64,000 nucleotides of DNA from Distichodus sexfasciatus (lineage: Eukaryota > Chordata > Actinopteri > Characiformes > Distichodontidae), in contig JAVGVS010000022.1 of NCBI GenBank assembly GCA_032718565.1, positions 730,001 through 794,000 on the forward strand, read 5' to 3'. The translations under genes and the position numbers were made by a program. Shown here in pieces: positions 48,423-59,807 of this stretch. Under the pieces are notes generated by a model. That model was not told the DNA's origin. It saw only the letters and a list, made by a program, of their open reading frames with translations, and searched no databases. The stretch's first letter is position 1, and every line of letters starts with the position of its first letter.

Positions 48423-48606
48423 TCAGCCGCTCTGGATGTACTTCTTGATCACCACGCAGCCGTGTCTGAAGAGCGGACAGGGCAGGTTCTGGAGCAGCGT
48501 CCATGTGTTGGTGCAAGGGTCAAAGGTCTCCATGTTGCCCAGCGCCGGACCCTCGCTGCTCACGATGCCCCCCGTGGTGTAAATCTTGCCGTCCAGGATA
48601 ACCGCG
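48423..48606 (-). CDS. klhl29: KLHL29 last coding exon: final Kelch blade and C-terminus
   Basis: This is the 3'-terminal coding exon of a BTB-Kelch protein. On the minus strand the acceptor CTCCTTCTTTAG ends at 48607. The exon then contributes one base to a split Ser codon and reads AVILDGKIYTTGGIVSSEGP, then ALGNMETFDPCTNTWTLLQN, ending RHGCVVIKKYIQSG and TGA (48423-48425). The paired glycines (TTGG), the downstream NTW and the spacing are the signature of a Kelch repeat. The tail RHGCVVIKKYIQSG matches KLHL29. The upstream exon ends TTCTGCAG, so the join gives FCSAV in frame. Kelch propellers of this family usually present substrates to cullin-3 ubiquitin ligases. KLHL29's own substrate is not evident from sequence. 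Confidence 0.95.
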
Positions 48607-48683
48607 CTAAAGAAGGAGAGAAAATAGGGAAGAATTATGGACTGGTTTTGTTTATCTGTCATCCTGCTTAAGAGGGTTCTGTT

Positions 48684-49281
48684 GTTAACACAGTGCCAAC
48701 TCAAGCGACCGTGAAAGCAGAGTCGAACGAAGGCAGGGTAGTTCCAGCGTAGTGCACAACATTTTAAGAAAAAGTCACTTCCCGCCCCATGTGGTGTACC
48801 AAGTCAAATAGGGCGCGTGTGACACTCCATGTGCACTACATAGTGCGTAGAGAGCCGTTAAGCTTCAACTTCGGCTATTTCCTGAGATGCATACTACCAC
48901 ATAGAAAAGTATGATACGAGCGCCTTTTCTACCATACTATTAAGTGCGGTAGTATGTGGCTTGGGACGCAGCCCACGTGCGAGCTCACATTCGCTAAGTG
49001 AGGCAAACGTAATTTATATCGAGCACATAAAGACAAGAAATTTTGCTTGCGAATGTTCCACTGCATGCTCTGAATTTTGGCACAAAATATGTGCTGGACA
49101 TATAAAATTCCATGTCGGATTTTGGACATGCCTGCCACAGGCACTACATTTCCAACGTACAATAAATATGTCAAAAATATCGACTGAAAATCTAAGCATC
49201 AGTCCGTGTTGATAACTTTAAACCAAAAAAAATGGAATTATCGTCCAATTCTGATATTATTCCGGTATCATTGTGCATCTC
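48684..49281 (-). mobile_element. hAT-like element, family E (reverse)
   Basis: Shares long blocks with 15205-15560 (GTGCACAACATTTTAAGAAA, GCATACTACCACATAGAAAA) and ends near TCATTGTGCATCTCC. Confidence 0.6.
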
Positions 49282-49432
49282 CAGTAAATTTATCAAGATG
49301 TAACATCGCATGCTTTTAGGAGTTCAATATAAAATAGAAAATTACAGAACAAAACAAATATTCTTGTCACTACTTCTAATTTAAACTTATTTCATTAGTG
49401 ATGATTTTAAATTAGCCGTAGTGACAGTTTCA

Positions 49433-49561
49433 CATTCATTCATTCGTTCATTATCTGAACTGCTTAATCCCAGCCGGGGTCGCGGGGGGACCGGAGCCTA
49501 TCCCGGGAACTTACGGGCGCAAGGCAGGGAACAACCCTGTGCAGGCGCCAACACGCCGCAG
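49433..49561 (-). mobile_element. SINE family B, 3' half (reverse)
   Basis: Starts with ATTCATTCATTCGTTCATTA, then the GGACCGGAGCCTATCCCGGG block, and stops at CAACACGCCGCAG. The tRNA head is absent. Confidence 0.7.
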
Positions 49562-49834
49562 TTTCACATTTTGACTGTTAATCTTATATATTCACATAGT
49601 AAGCGAATGTTTTGCATCCCTACTCGATATCATGATGGAATGTGCATCTGTTCGCATTTTACTCCAGTCTCATCTCATTAATAAAATACAAATTTACACT
49701 AGCATTCGAAAGTTTAGGGCCAGAAATGTCCAAGTTTTTTCATGGGGAAACAAACATTTACAACATTAGCAATGTCTGGACAACATTCTAGATTCATTAT
49801 TATTGTTATTTAATGGACATAAGGGCTTAATGGA

Positions 49835-50063
49835 GAGAAAGTCAGAGAGGCCAGACTGAGATGGTTTGGACACGTCCAGAGGAGAGACAATGAGTACCCA
49901 GGCAGGAGGCTGAGAGGAAGAGCAAAAAGGAGATTTATGGATGCGGTGAAAGAGGACATGAAGTTAGTTGGTGTGAGGGTAGAGGATGCAGAAGATAGGA
50001 CTAAATGGAGACAGATGATTCGCTGTGGCGACCCCTGAAGGGAAAAGCCGAAAGGGAAAGAAG
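49835..50063 (+). mobile_element. 5'-truncated LINE with 23-bp target duplication
   Basis: An uninterrupted frame from 49841 to the TGA at 50036-50038 reads RLRWFGHVQRRDNEYPGRRL, RGRAKRRFMDAVKEDMKLVG, and ends WRQMIRCGDP. This is the C-terminal end of a non-LTR retrotransposon reverse-transcriptase polyprotein. A 23-bp direct repeat flanks the insert exactly (49812-49834 and 50064-50086). Only the last 66 codons and a short 3' tail were inserted. The clade is not assigned. Confidence 0.85.
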
Positions 50064-50093
50064 AATGGACATAAGGGCTTAATGGACATAATG

Positions 50094-50262
50094 AGGTGAT
50101 GGTGGTCACTCGCCTCTGGACCAAGAGGTCGTGGATTCGAATCCTACCTCCAGCACTACCATCATTGAGCCTTAACCCCAAGTTGCTCTCAGGGAGACTG
50201 TCCCTGACATTAGGATGACGGAAGTCGCTCTGGATGAGAGCGTCTGCTAAATGCAATACATG
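50094..50262 (+). mobile_element. SINE family J copy
   Basis: tRNA-like head (GATGGTGGTCACTCGCCTCT) with B box GGATTCGAATCC at 50132-50143, body CCCCAAGTTGCTCTCAGGGA and tail CTGGATGAGAGCGTCTGCTA. The tail type is widespread in fish SINEs. Confidence 0.75.
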
Positions 50263-50478
50263 TACCTATAAATTGTTTTCTATCAAAACCGTTCGTAAAT
50301 GACCCTAAACTTTTGACGTGTCCATTTAGTCACGACTTTATTATCAAAGATCTGTTTGACAATCTCGTCACCATCTTATCTTAGTCACGGGCGGAAAAGG
50401 TAGTTGACGAATATTTTTCGTCCTACGTTTTCATTGACAAAAGCCATTTGTTTGCAGGCTATTGTTGAACAGACAAAC

Positions 50479-50623
50479 CTGCAGAACTGCCTGGAATGGT
50501 TCATGTTTGGCCCGGCTTTGATGTTGCCCTTGTCTGGGTCGTAGATGGTGGTGGCTCTGGCGTAGGCTCCTCCCAGGATGAAGATGAATCCGTTGAGGCT
50601 CACAGCAGGGGCGTACTTGTTAT
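50479..50623 (-). CDS. klhl29: KLHL29 penultimate exon: Kelch blade
   Basis: A 145-bp minus-strand exon, with acceptor GGCTTTGTGTAG ending at 50624 and donor GTTTGT starting at 50478. It begins with two bases completing an Asp codon split with the upstream exon, and ends with two bases of a split Ser codon. The peptide reads (D)NKYAPAVSLNGFIFILGGAY, then ARATTIYDPDKGNIKAGPNM, then NHSRQFC(S). ILGG is the double-glycine of the blade. The phase works on both sides: SPMI-D-NKYAP upstream and QFC-S-AVILDG downstream. The sequence agrees with KLHL29 as I know it from other vertebrates. Confidence 0.95.
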
Positions 50624-51325
50624 CTACACAAAGCCCAAAAAAGGGAGAGGAAAAACAAACAGAATTTACCTCTTCATCGCCACTAAAAAGGGATTTCTCT
50701 ACCTTTCCCGTTTCCCGGTGTCGGAGGCCTACATGCAGATTCCGCCCGGTCTCAGATCTGCCGGCGCGACTCAGGCTTTGAGTTAGCAAGGAGTGGGGAA
50801 AAAAAACGGATCTGTGCAGCTTTTTCACAAATAAATGTGTTGCTGCAATGACTGACTGCCTGCTGAGATAATTGAATTCATATCAGCACCAACTCACGGG
50901 CGCTTCCACATTGCGCTCGCCGCAGATTCCAACGAAACGTCGGATAATTAATGATGCGGATTACAGGCCGCGCGACTTTGTTGTTTGTATCTACTCGCCT
51001 ACTTTGTTCATGCTCCTGCACTTTTATGTGCCAGAATTGAGCTGATTTATTCACAGTGATAGAATCTACAAAAAAGGAGTTTAACGTGCCCTAACTGATA
51101 AATATAGACTTTTCAATTTACTCTCGCTGGCTATCTTCTTTTCTCTTCTCCTTTCCCCCCTCTAAAACCAGGTTCCTTTATGCTGCACGTGGTTATTAAC
51201 TTGGATCATGAGTAATGATGGCCGTTCCTCAAAAAAGCAACGGTGAGTATCAACGTCTTTTTATTGCAGAGGCTAGAGCCCAACTATAAGATCTGGGACT
51301 TGGTTACAACGATGGACGGAACAGC

Positions 51326-51607
51326 TAGGGGTGCACGTTCAGAAAACCTCACGTTTCAATTTGATTTCCGTTCTTGCACTCACAATACGATTCAAGATCG
51401 ATTCACAATTCAATACATAGATGAATTTGTTTCCAGATTGCTGTTTTGAGTTACTTTTCCCATTTGACTGTGACGGATCAACAAAAAAATCACGCATCAA
51501 AAGTACTTTAGGGTTAGGGCTTTGAAGCGATTTTCTTTGGAATGCATAAATTAATTGAATCGAATTGCGATTCGATTCAATTTGGGGTTTTTTTTGCACA
51601 CCCCTAG
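51326..51607. mobile_element. hAT-like MITE
   Basis: Ends TAGGGGTGCACGTTC and TTTTTTGCACACCCCTA are inverted. The interior has repeated GATTC/GAATC motifs. No clean 8-bp duplication seen. Confidence 0.5.
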
Positions 51608-51613
51608 CAACCA

Positions 51614-51830
51614 CGGTGTCGGGGAAGCTACTTTTAAACGGCTACTTTACATGAGATTCACTCAAGTAGTTAGCAACACTACAAGCTACAGAGAAAAGCA
51701 GTACAATCCAGGCTCTTTCACGTCCACAGATTCTTGCTTCCATCATCACCAAGGTGGACTCCATCCTCCGACTCCATCTCGCAGCTGCCCAGAGCGCGCC
51801 ATGATGTAATTAGCATGCATCCACTGTTAT
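51614..51830 (+). mobile_element. Family H repeat
   Basis: Starts GTGTCGGGGAAGCTACTTTT and contains AAGGTGGACTCCATCCTCCG at about 51750. The same block occurs reversed at 60238-60502 and forward at 61298-61505. A DNA-transposon-like fish repeat. Confidence 0.55.
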
Positions 51831-52290
51831 ATTTGTGTCTTAATTCTGAGCGCGCAGCGGAACTTTCACAAGCAAAATCTGGTGTCTGTGCTCGCTCAAC
51901 TCTTCCTACGCGTGCTTGAAACACTCCACGCCCTTGTGCTCAGATCTGTGGAACGCCAAAGGTGCCACAATTTGCCTTAACAGCACCTTAAGGCGGTGTA
52001 AAAGTGCTGCCTTTTACAGATGTTTTACTACAGAAAACACAAGCAGCGTTTGACCAAAGCGGCATTTTCAACGGCGGAAAAAGCGCGTCAGGTGTGTAAA
52101 AATATAGGGGAATTGTCACGTTTGGCGTTCCTTATGAGTTTTTCAAGCGCAGAGTTGAGTGCACAATGACATTTTACTTTCCATGGAATTTACAGAAAAT
52201 GTACAATATTGTCTTATATATCATTGTTAGGATATGAAATGACATCGGGATGTGAGACTCTGGTCATATCGGTCATATAGTTGAAAATAG

Positions 52291-52459
52291 TTGAGTGATT
52301 TCTCTTTGTGAACACAGCACACGGTGCACCACAACCACATGTGACGTCTGCATTTCACCCATCTGTGAAGGAGTAGTGGGCAGCTGGTAGTTTGGGGACG
52401 GTACCTTGCTGATGAGTACCTCAGTGGTACCTTTACAGGTCCGGGATTCAAACTGCTCC
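52291..52459 (-). mobile_element. SINE family A copy (reverse)
   Basis: Tail at left (TTGAGTGATTTCTCTTTGTG). Body shortened after GTGGGCAGCTG. Head truncated soon after the B-box complement GGGATTCAAACTG. Confidence 0.7.
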
Positions 52460-52512
52460 ATTTCGCCGCACTACATCACTATCAGTATAATAATGAATGT
52501 AGTTAGTTACTA

Positions 52513-52751
52513 GTTGCAGCAGTCGCTAGTGTAACAGTTAGGGAGTTGGCTCTATTATCAGAAGGTTCTAGGTTCATGTCCCGGACTGGTAAAGGTACCA
52601 CTAAGGTACTCATGAGCAAGGAACCATCCCAAAGCACTACTCCCCGGGCACTGACCATGTCAGCTGCCCACTGCTTCATCACGAATGGGTCAAATGCAGA
52701 GCTCACATTTAGTTGTGCTGTGCTGTGGTGTGTTCACAATGACAAATAATC
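52513..52751 (+). mobile_element. SINE family A copy (forward)
   Basis: Lies about 50 bp from the reverse copy, forming a head-to-head pair. Tail ends ACAATGACAAATAATC. Confidence 0.8.
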
Positions 52752-53282
52752 GACAACATTGAGCTACAACATTTTAAAAGTAACTTTTCTGCTGATGAGC
52801 TGAGTAGTGTTACTGCTTGTAGTTGGCGCCTCTTCAACACTGTGTAACAAACATTTATACGGACAAATATTTCTGCAAAAGGAGTGACAGCTCCACACCT
52901 GCGCAGAGTAAACGAGAGGCGTTGGGGCTGCGTCTGAAGAAGCGCTTATCAAGTCAGCCTCGGCGTTCTGACTGGGAAATTCTTTCCCAAACGATTACAG
53001 CTGTACCGATTTATCACACCGATGAATAATTCACACAGCGGCAGAGCCCGAGGTTTTCTCGGTTTGGTTTTTTCGCCCCCATCCTGCCCCGTCCCCCCAG
53101 TAGCGGCGGGCGTGTGAGAAGCGGTGCGCAGGAGGAGTGTGTAAACCAGCGGCTGGATTGATCAGCAGGAGGGTGGTGGTGGTGGTGGTGGGTACAGTGG
53201 AGCTCCGCACTGCTGACTGGGTTCCTGCTGCTGCAGCTGCGTCTCGTTACCAACACTACACTCCTGTATGAGTGACAACGCT

Positions 53283-53525
53283 GATAACAACCTCCCTCCC
53301 TTTATCTTCCTCTCTCTCCCTTACACACTCTCTCTCTCCCTCTCTTACACTTTCTCTCTCTCTCCCCCTCTCTTATTCTCTCTCTCTTATTCTCTTCCTC
53401 TCCCTCTCTGATTCTCTCTCTTATTCTCTCTATCTTCCTCTCCCTCTCTGATCCTCTCTCCCTTCCTCTCTTACACTCTCTCTCTTATTCTCTCTCTCTT
53501 TATCTTCCTCTCCATCTCTGATTCT

Positions 53526-53580
<55 letters not shown>

Positions 53581-53676
53581 ACTCTCTCTCTCTTCCTCTC
53601 TTCCACTGTCTCTCTCTTATTCTCTCACTCTCTCTCTCTTCCTTACACACACACACACTCTCTCTCTCTCTCTGAT

Positions 53677-53734
<58 letters not shown>

Positions 53735-53897
53735 TCTCCCTCTCTCTTCCTCTTACTCTCTCTCTCTGATTCTCTCTTTGATTCTCTCTCTCTCTCTATC
53801 TTCCTCTCCCCCTCTGATTCTCTCTCTCTCTCTCCCTCCCTCTCCCTCTCTTACTCTCTCTCTCTCTGATTCTTTCTCTCTTATTCTCTCTCTCTCT

Positions 53898-53938
<41 letters not shown>

Positions 53939-53945
53939 TTTCCTC
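53283..53945. repeat. Very large polypyrimidine (TC)n tract
   Basis: About 660 bp, almost entirely C and T on the + strand, with CTTATTC, CTGATTC and CACACA interruptions. In the KLHL29 transcript it is purine-rich (GA)n. Confidence 0.95.
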
Positions 53946-54878
53946 CTTTCCACCCCTCTATCTCTATCTCTTGTCCTTTATCCGACGTTATACATTTTCA
54001 TCCTGCTTTACCTACTAGTTCTTAGCGGATATGGGCCGGTTTATCGTACACTTTCCAGCAGCAGCTCTGCGGTTAAAATAAAACAGCTACTGAATAACCA
54101 GGAGTTTATTAGAAACGTTGTTGTTGATCTGGATCCCGTGATGTGTTCCAGGTCCAACATGATCTCCTACAGCCATCTTCCACGCAGGAGACCAACGAAA
54201 CGTCCACCAGTTTGTCTTATCTCACCAACAAGCCTCTCACTTATCTCTGGCCCCTTTCTCCAAACCAACCGCCACTCCATCGTCTGTTCCACCGCACTCT
54301 TACTCGCTCGGCACCCGAAACCCACAGATCCACTCCATAACTCGTCCTGTAGGGGATCAGGCCTGCAGCATTCGTCACTTTTAGTCTTTGCTCCTTGGCA
54401 ACTCAAAATCAAACGACTGTCAACAGCAACATGGCGTCTCTCTCTCCATCCGAGACAAGTGTAGAGTTCGAGCCACCAATTTGCTGAAGTGTCCGCTTCC
54501 ACTTTTCCCCGAGTCTTGTTCCTTCACGACGGAGAACACAAAAAAAAAAGGCAGCCGGGGAAGAAAAGGCGAGAAGGCTGTTCAAGCGGCGCGGTGCAGC
54601 TCGTGGAATAGCGGGGTTGAGAAAGGATGGAAGCGACGAAGAAGCAGAAGAAGAAAAAAAAACGAGGTGAACGGGAGAAAATCAACCGCTTTGGATTCTT
54701 AATAAACACCTTGAGGCGTGTGAAGTGGAGCCGCTTCTCCCCGCGCTCTCTCACCTATCCACACGCTCAAGGACTTTTATAGAAAAGAAAAGAAAAGCTC
54801 TGACAAACAGCACTCTCCTCAGCGGTAATTTCGGGGGCAAGAGAATGTTTTGTGACAGGCCGGCTCTTGGCAGCATCA

Positions 54879-54905
54879 AACACACACACACACACACACA
54901 CACAC
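54879..54905. repeat. (AC)n microsatellite
   Basis: Pure dinucleotide run. Confidence 0.95.
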
Positions 54906-55081
54906 GAGTGATGAATGGGAGTTAGAGGCGCAGTGTAGAAAACTCATCAGACTGTCTTTCTTTGTCTTTCAGACCGTTATAAACTAAATCAGACAGAAAA
55001 GTAGTTTGTTGTAAATGTACTATACTATGTACTATACTTCTGTTCATTTCGGTGAATCTGTGATGAGAAGTGAGTGTCAGA

Positions 55082-55197
55082 GGGGCGACACGGTGGCATG
55101 CTGGTTAGCGAGAAGGTCCCGCAGTCCAAAAGCATGTGGTTCGGGTTGATTGGTGACTCTAAATTGACCCCATAACGTGTTGGTGTGTGTGTGTGTA
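55082..55197 (+). mobile_element. SINE family B, internally deleted copy
   Basis: Head AGGGGCGACACGGTGGCATG, then GAGAAGGTCC joined directly to GCAGTCCAAAAGCATGTG, so the B box is lost. Runs into a GT repeat. Confidence 0.65.
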
Positions 55198-55500
55198 CCA
55201 TGTTTTTATGCATTGTGGGGACCTTTTTGGGCCGTTTTCTACCCTAAAGTCACTTTTGTTTTTTTTGGGCTCTGTGGGGACATCTGAGAGGTCCCCTGAG
55301 GAGAAATGACTAGAGAAAATGTGCATGTTTTATTTGAGAAACTAAAAGAGGTAAAAGATGTGCTTTTGGTTACTGAGGTTAGGATTAGGATTAGGATTAG
55401 GATTAGCTGTAGAATTATATACATCGACATTATGAGAGGCTATGCAATGTCCCCACAAAGATAGTTTTTCAAGTGTGTGTGCGTGTGTGTGTGAGAACCC
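55198..55500. repeat. Fish GTGGGGAC repeat with (TTAGGA)n core
   Basis: The GTGGGGACC motifs at the left and TGTCCCCACAAAGATAG at the right are inverted. Between them lies GGTTAGGATTAGGATTAGGA (55377-55406), five units of a telomere-like but not telomeric hexamer. Confidence 0.6.
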
Positions 55501-55729
55501 TTGTGCTGTTGTACCCGGGACATGCTCTGGGAAAATACACCAGTAAAAGCCTGCAGTCTGGTTTTTGTAGTGCAGTAGATGCAGCGTTGGGCAGTTCACT
55601 GGTCATTAATTCCAACTGATATCCAGAACCTCTAATCCACATTATCCTGCTCACGACGCTTACTTCAGCTGGTTCAATTCCGTTCTGTTCTTACTTTTTT
55701 ACTTGAAGGAAACTCAGTTCTCCCTCGCT

Positions 55730-55890
55730 CTCTTCCTGTCTTCCTCACACTCACTTATCCTTTCTCTCTCTCTCTCTCACTCTCTCTTTTTTTTGTTGTT
55801 GTTGCTCTTCCCCTTCCTATCTGTGTTTTTCACTCTATCTATCTATCTTCCTCACTCTCTCTCTTCCTCCCTCCCTCCCTCGTCTCCTCA
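55730..55890. repeat. CT/CTAT-rich low-complexity tract
   Basis: Runs of CTCTCT, a CTAT triplet-unit run and CCCTC repeats. Confidence 0.8.
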
Positions 55891-55964
55891 GTGCCAGCTT
55901 GTCTATCAGCAGGAGTGCCCACCTGAATTAGCGCTGGGAGAAAGCACTCACAGCAGGCCCTGTG

Positions 55965-56039
55965 CGTGTGTGTGTGTTTGTGTGCGTGTGTGTGTGTGTG
56001 TGTGTTTTTGTGTGCATGTGTGTGTGTGTGTTTGTGTGC
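55965..56039. repeat. (GT)n compound microsatellite
   Basis: GT units interrupted by TTTG and CATG. A shorter GT run follows at 56129-56144. Confidence 0.9.
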
Positions 56040-57023
56040 GCATGCATATTGGTTTTACCGAGTGTGTGAAATTCTGTTTGCATGTTTGACGTTGGCAGAT
56101 TTCTGATGAGAAAAGTGTCAGGCTCAGGGGTGTGTGTGTGTGTGTTGTGGAATAGGGCACGTGTGTGTCTGTATGTTTGTGTGCAATTTAAACCTCTAGC
56201 ATTTAGAGTCAGGTTTAACATTAAGCTGGAAAAAAATCCAAAGTTTGTTCATTTACCGTGTTTCACTAAGCGAGGGGGTCTCTGTGTAAAAATCAACATG
56301 TTAAAGTTTTTCAGATTTGGTCATAAATTGAGATTTTAATGTTCACTGGTAAAGTTGTCATGTATCGTTAATATGAAACTATCATAGTTACGCTTAAGAT
56401 GTGTTGTGGGCAATATTCACATGTGCAGCAACGACAGAATTCTGAAAATCCTTTGGTGAAATTGAGTTCTAAAGGTGGAAATTGATGGATTTGTATCATA
56501 AGCTTCCACTTTGATTACCATGATGAACTGACTGAACTGTTTTACACTTACAGAACAACAGCTCAACGTGTCTTCCTACTGGTAAACACACACTTAAACC
56601 AGAAGCTGCTAGTTAACCCAGTTACACAAGTCAACATCTCCGTCAACGAGGACAGAAGTGTTTAGATAAATGCTCAAGAGCTAGTTGGATGAACAACTCT
56701 GATATTTGTTGTGATAAAACTAATGTTGTACATAAGAACACAGCTAATCAACATAACTGCTTCCAGATTGTGTTGTGTCCATCGTCCAGACGCTTGTACA
56801 TCCATTTTCAAGACTACGGTCAGCTGTGTTCGGACACTGGACTCAAATTGAACACTTGCAAAGATTATGAACTTTCAGTATCAATTTGTGGCATCTGCTA
56901 AAAAAAACCTCATGCTGGACGCCCAACTTCACACCAGGAGAAACCTGCTTTTGTTTTTATGACTTTTTATAAAAACTTGGAAAATATGATGAATATGGCT
57001 CTGGTTTCCTGGTTCCGACCTAC

Positions 57024-57217
57024 CTATCATAGGGGACTCGATGAAGCTCCATGTGTTGGTTTGGGGGACGTAGGACTGCAGAACCCCCGCCGCGCGGCCG
57101 GCCTCGTTCACCCCTCCAAACACGTAGATCTTCCCCCCGCACACGGTGGCGGCCGCGGAGTGGACGGGTTTGGGCAGCGGGGAAACCGTTTCCCACTGGT
57201 TAGTGATTGTGTCGTAC
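57024..57217 (-). CDS. klhl29: KLHL29 antepenultimate exon: Kelch blade
   Basis: A 194-bp minus-strand exon, with acceptor CCCTGCAG ending at 57218 and donor GTAGGT starting at 57023. One base completes the previous codon, 64 codons follow and one base is carried forward. The peptide reads YDTITNQWETVSPLPKPVHS, AAATVCGGKIYVFGGVNEAG, RAAGVLQSYVPQTNTWSFIE, SPMI. It holds the end of one blade (YDxxTNQW) and most of the next (VFGG...NTW). The exon is GC-rich compared with its flanks, in keeping with conserved coding sequence. No further KLHL29 exon was recognised upstream to 64000, so the intron 5' of this exon is at least 6.8 kb. Confidence 0.95.
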
Positions 57218-57688
57218 CTGCAGGGAAACCAAAAATGAACTCGTTAGTGCCGAAGCCTGAGCCGCTCTCCTGACCTCTCCTGTCCTGTCCTCCTGCAGTC
57301 ACGGTCTTCTACTGAGCTTCACTGTAGGATAAATGGATCAGCGTGAAGTCAGCGGTCACTGTGAGAAATCTGCGGTGATTGGTCGTTCGTCACTACGCTG
57401 GCATGTCGTGATTGTCCTCAGCAGAGCGCCGCAGCGGTGCGAGGCCTGGACGTTCCACTCTGTTAGCACTTTCATACACTGCAATCGAGACCTCTTCTCA
57501 AAGAAACCACGTCTGCGTCTGTGCGCTGAACGACGGGCTGAAAGATCACTTACGCTGCAGCTATATGCACTCTTTCACACGTATACAGAATGATAATGTA
57601 GCCGTGCATCACACAGCGTGGCCAATATGAGATGAAGATTCTGTTTTGATCATATTAGCATGTAGGACACAAGATTTATGTTGTGGTC

Positions 57689-58049
57689 TAGAGCTGTAAA
57701 TAACGATTTTGTTCATCGATTAATCTGCAGATGTTTTTTTTTTTAAACTATTAATCGGGTAAATATATATTATATTTAAAAATCCAAAATTGGCCGCAAA
57801 TGGCCCAAACCTCCTCTATTTCATCATTTTCAATTATTCTGAAAATATTTTTTCCATTTTATAATGTTAGAGAGTAAACAATAAATATAGAAAAAGACAG
57901 TTTGCTTTATTCAAAAAAGTTTTTTTAATAACCCAGACTATCTTTTTCTATATTTACTGTTTACTCCAATTTTGGATTTCAATATATAATTAATTTTTGA
58001 TTCATTTCTGGGAGAGAACTACGTTTTTGCTCAAGATGCCGTTCCACAT
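57689..58049 (+). mobile_element. hAT-like repeat, family G (truncated)
   Basis: Starts TAGAGCTGTAAATAACGATT and is cut off at 58050, where a SINE A fragment begins. The last 40 bp match 6565-6610. Confidence 0.5.
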
Positions 58050-58174
58050 GGGCAGCTAATGCCAGGGACCAGTGCTTGGGGACGGTACCTGGCCCATGAG
58101 TACCTCAGTGAGTACCTTTACCGGTCCAGGATTTAAACCAACAACCTTAGTAACCATTACGATACTAACTGCCC
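58050..58174 (-). mobile_element. SINE family A, head half (reverse)
   Basis: Runs from GGGCAGCTAATGCC to CTAACTGCCC. The tail half is missing. Confidence 0.75.
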
Positions 58175-58822
58175 TGACATCATTTAAGCAGCTCTTATTT
58201 ATCTGCAGCTGGCTCACATCAGCCGTGCTCTAGTGTATCTCAAAAGTAGATCCTGTATATGCTAAATTGAATAAAAGTGAATTATCTTGACATTTCTGGG
58301 TGCAAGCATCTGGCAACATTCATTCATTTATTCATCAACTCATTCATTGTCTCATAAATCTTTTCTGGTTTATAGACCCGTCGTCCCCCATGTGCTCCGG
58401 GTCAGTGGGAGCCGTTATGGGGCCGGAGCGTTTACATTCATATGCTTAGTTCATTCATCTCTACGAGCAAACGAGCGACCGCTGGGGGATAAAGCGCTGC
58501 CGAGAGGAATGTCAAAATAAAGCCTCCGTTTAGGGAGCTGGCTTAAATCTCCCAACGCCTGTGATTTAATGACGAGGGCCACTGAGCATTAGTCGGGCAG
58601 CCAGTGAATTACCCAAAAAAATGATTAAGGAGCTGCGGAGCATCGAGGCAGGATTATGAGGCAGGCGTAATCAATTACACAGCGCAAAACTTTTAATAAG
58701 TAAATTTGCGACGGGTTTCGGTGTTGTGGCGTCTTAACGTTCGCGTCGTTAATGTGAATTTGCAGGTGATGAGAAATGGGGGGATACGTAGTGCACTTTA
58801 GAGTTGGAAATGCCAGAGCTTA

Positions 58823-58860
58823 AACACACACACACACATATATGTATATATATACACACA
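58823..58860. repeat. (AC)n-(TA)n microsatellite
   Basis: AC run followed by TATATG/TATATA units and a short AC run. Confidence 0.9.
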
Positions 58861-59807
58861 TTAGCAAATACACTGGTTTTTACGAGCAAATTCGCAGTGG
58901 AAATGTCACAGGTAATACTGTACGAAACCACTTAGGAGTGAAGAGGATCAGAATTCTGTCTGATTTAACTACTGTTTGTCTCAGATTTACTCAAGTGCAA
59001 TGATCTAGATTAGCGGCGGTGCCATGTGGAGTGCAAGCCCTAAAAGCCTCCTTTCTTGACAAATTTTCTTGGCCTTCTGTACTACTCTCCCCTGTTCTTA
59101 ATCATCTCCAGCTCGGTCTTCAGCCAAACCCAGTCAACCAAATGATGCTCGACGTGCGATCCGACCCGGCGCAGGTTGGCTCACTCTCTGCGTCGACGCC
59201 AGCGAAGAAGAGGGAGCGATAGTGAGGTGGAGGGAGTACGAAATCGGAAGGAAAGAAGGTGCACGAGGGATGAACCGCAGGACGGTATCGATGCTGCGTC
59301 CCGTGTGCTGATGTTATCCTGAAGGATGTGCGCTGCAGTTCGGGCCGGAGAGATCTGCTCCACGCGATGCTATCGTAAGCCTCTCTGTAATTACGGGAGC
59401 TAGTGTACTGTGACCCAGATTCACCCCTCCTCTTCCTCTTCCTCTCTCACACACACACACACAAACCGTTTAATCACGCTCAGGGAGCCGGAGGGAAGCG
59501 TGTGATTGGCCGCTTTGATAACCCATGGGGCAGTGGGACATGATGAGCCAGACCCGAGGAGGAGGAGGAGGAGGAGGAGGGAGCGAAGGCTATTAATACC
59601 CACAGTGAGGAAGCGCTCCAGTGGCACCTCGTCAGACGGGAGATTTGTTGCTACACATGTTTAGGATCGAATGGGCAGGTGCTCATGGGGCGTTGCACAC
59701 GTTTAACAAATTAGTTGTACCGTAAAAATACGTGTCAACTAAAGGTGATGTGCGTTCATCTGTGCCGGCCTCCGGGGAGACACTTATGAACTAAATAATC
59801 AGTATTG

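Larger units (their letters stand above)
48607..50478 (-). other. KLHL29 last intron, 1.9 kb
   Basis: Contains family E copy (48684-49281), SINE B fragment (49433-49561), truncated LINE (49835-50063) and SINE J (50094-50262). 49562-49811 and 50263-50478 show nothing recognisable. Confidence 0.65.
50624..57023 (-). other. KLHL29 intron, 6.4 kb
   Basis: Holds hAT-like MITE (51326-51607), family H repeat, two SINE A copies, the 53283-53945 polypyrimidine tract, a SINE B fragment, telomere-like and GT repeats. 50760-51320, 51930-52285, 52870-53280, 53950-54870 and 56230-57020 show no gene; the long open frame at 53778-54464 begins in the CT tract. Confidence 0.6.

Noticed and set aside
48285..48671. 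128-codon + strand frame
   Set aside because: Antisense shadow of the KLHL29 terminal exon and a GGA repeat.
53778..54464. 228-codon open frame
   Set aside because: First third is (TC)n read-through. The rest has no recognisable domain, and an opposite-strand frame of similar quality exists.
55377..55406. Interstitial telomere
   Set aside because: The unit is TTAGGA, not TTAGGG, only five copies, inside a common fish repeat.
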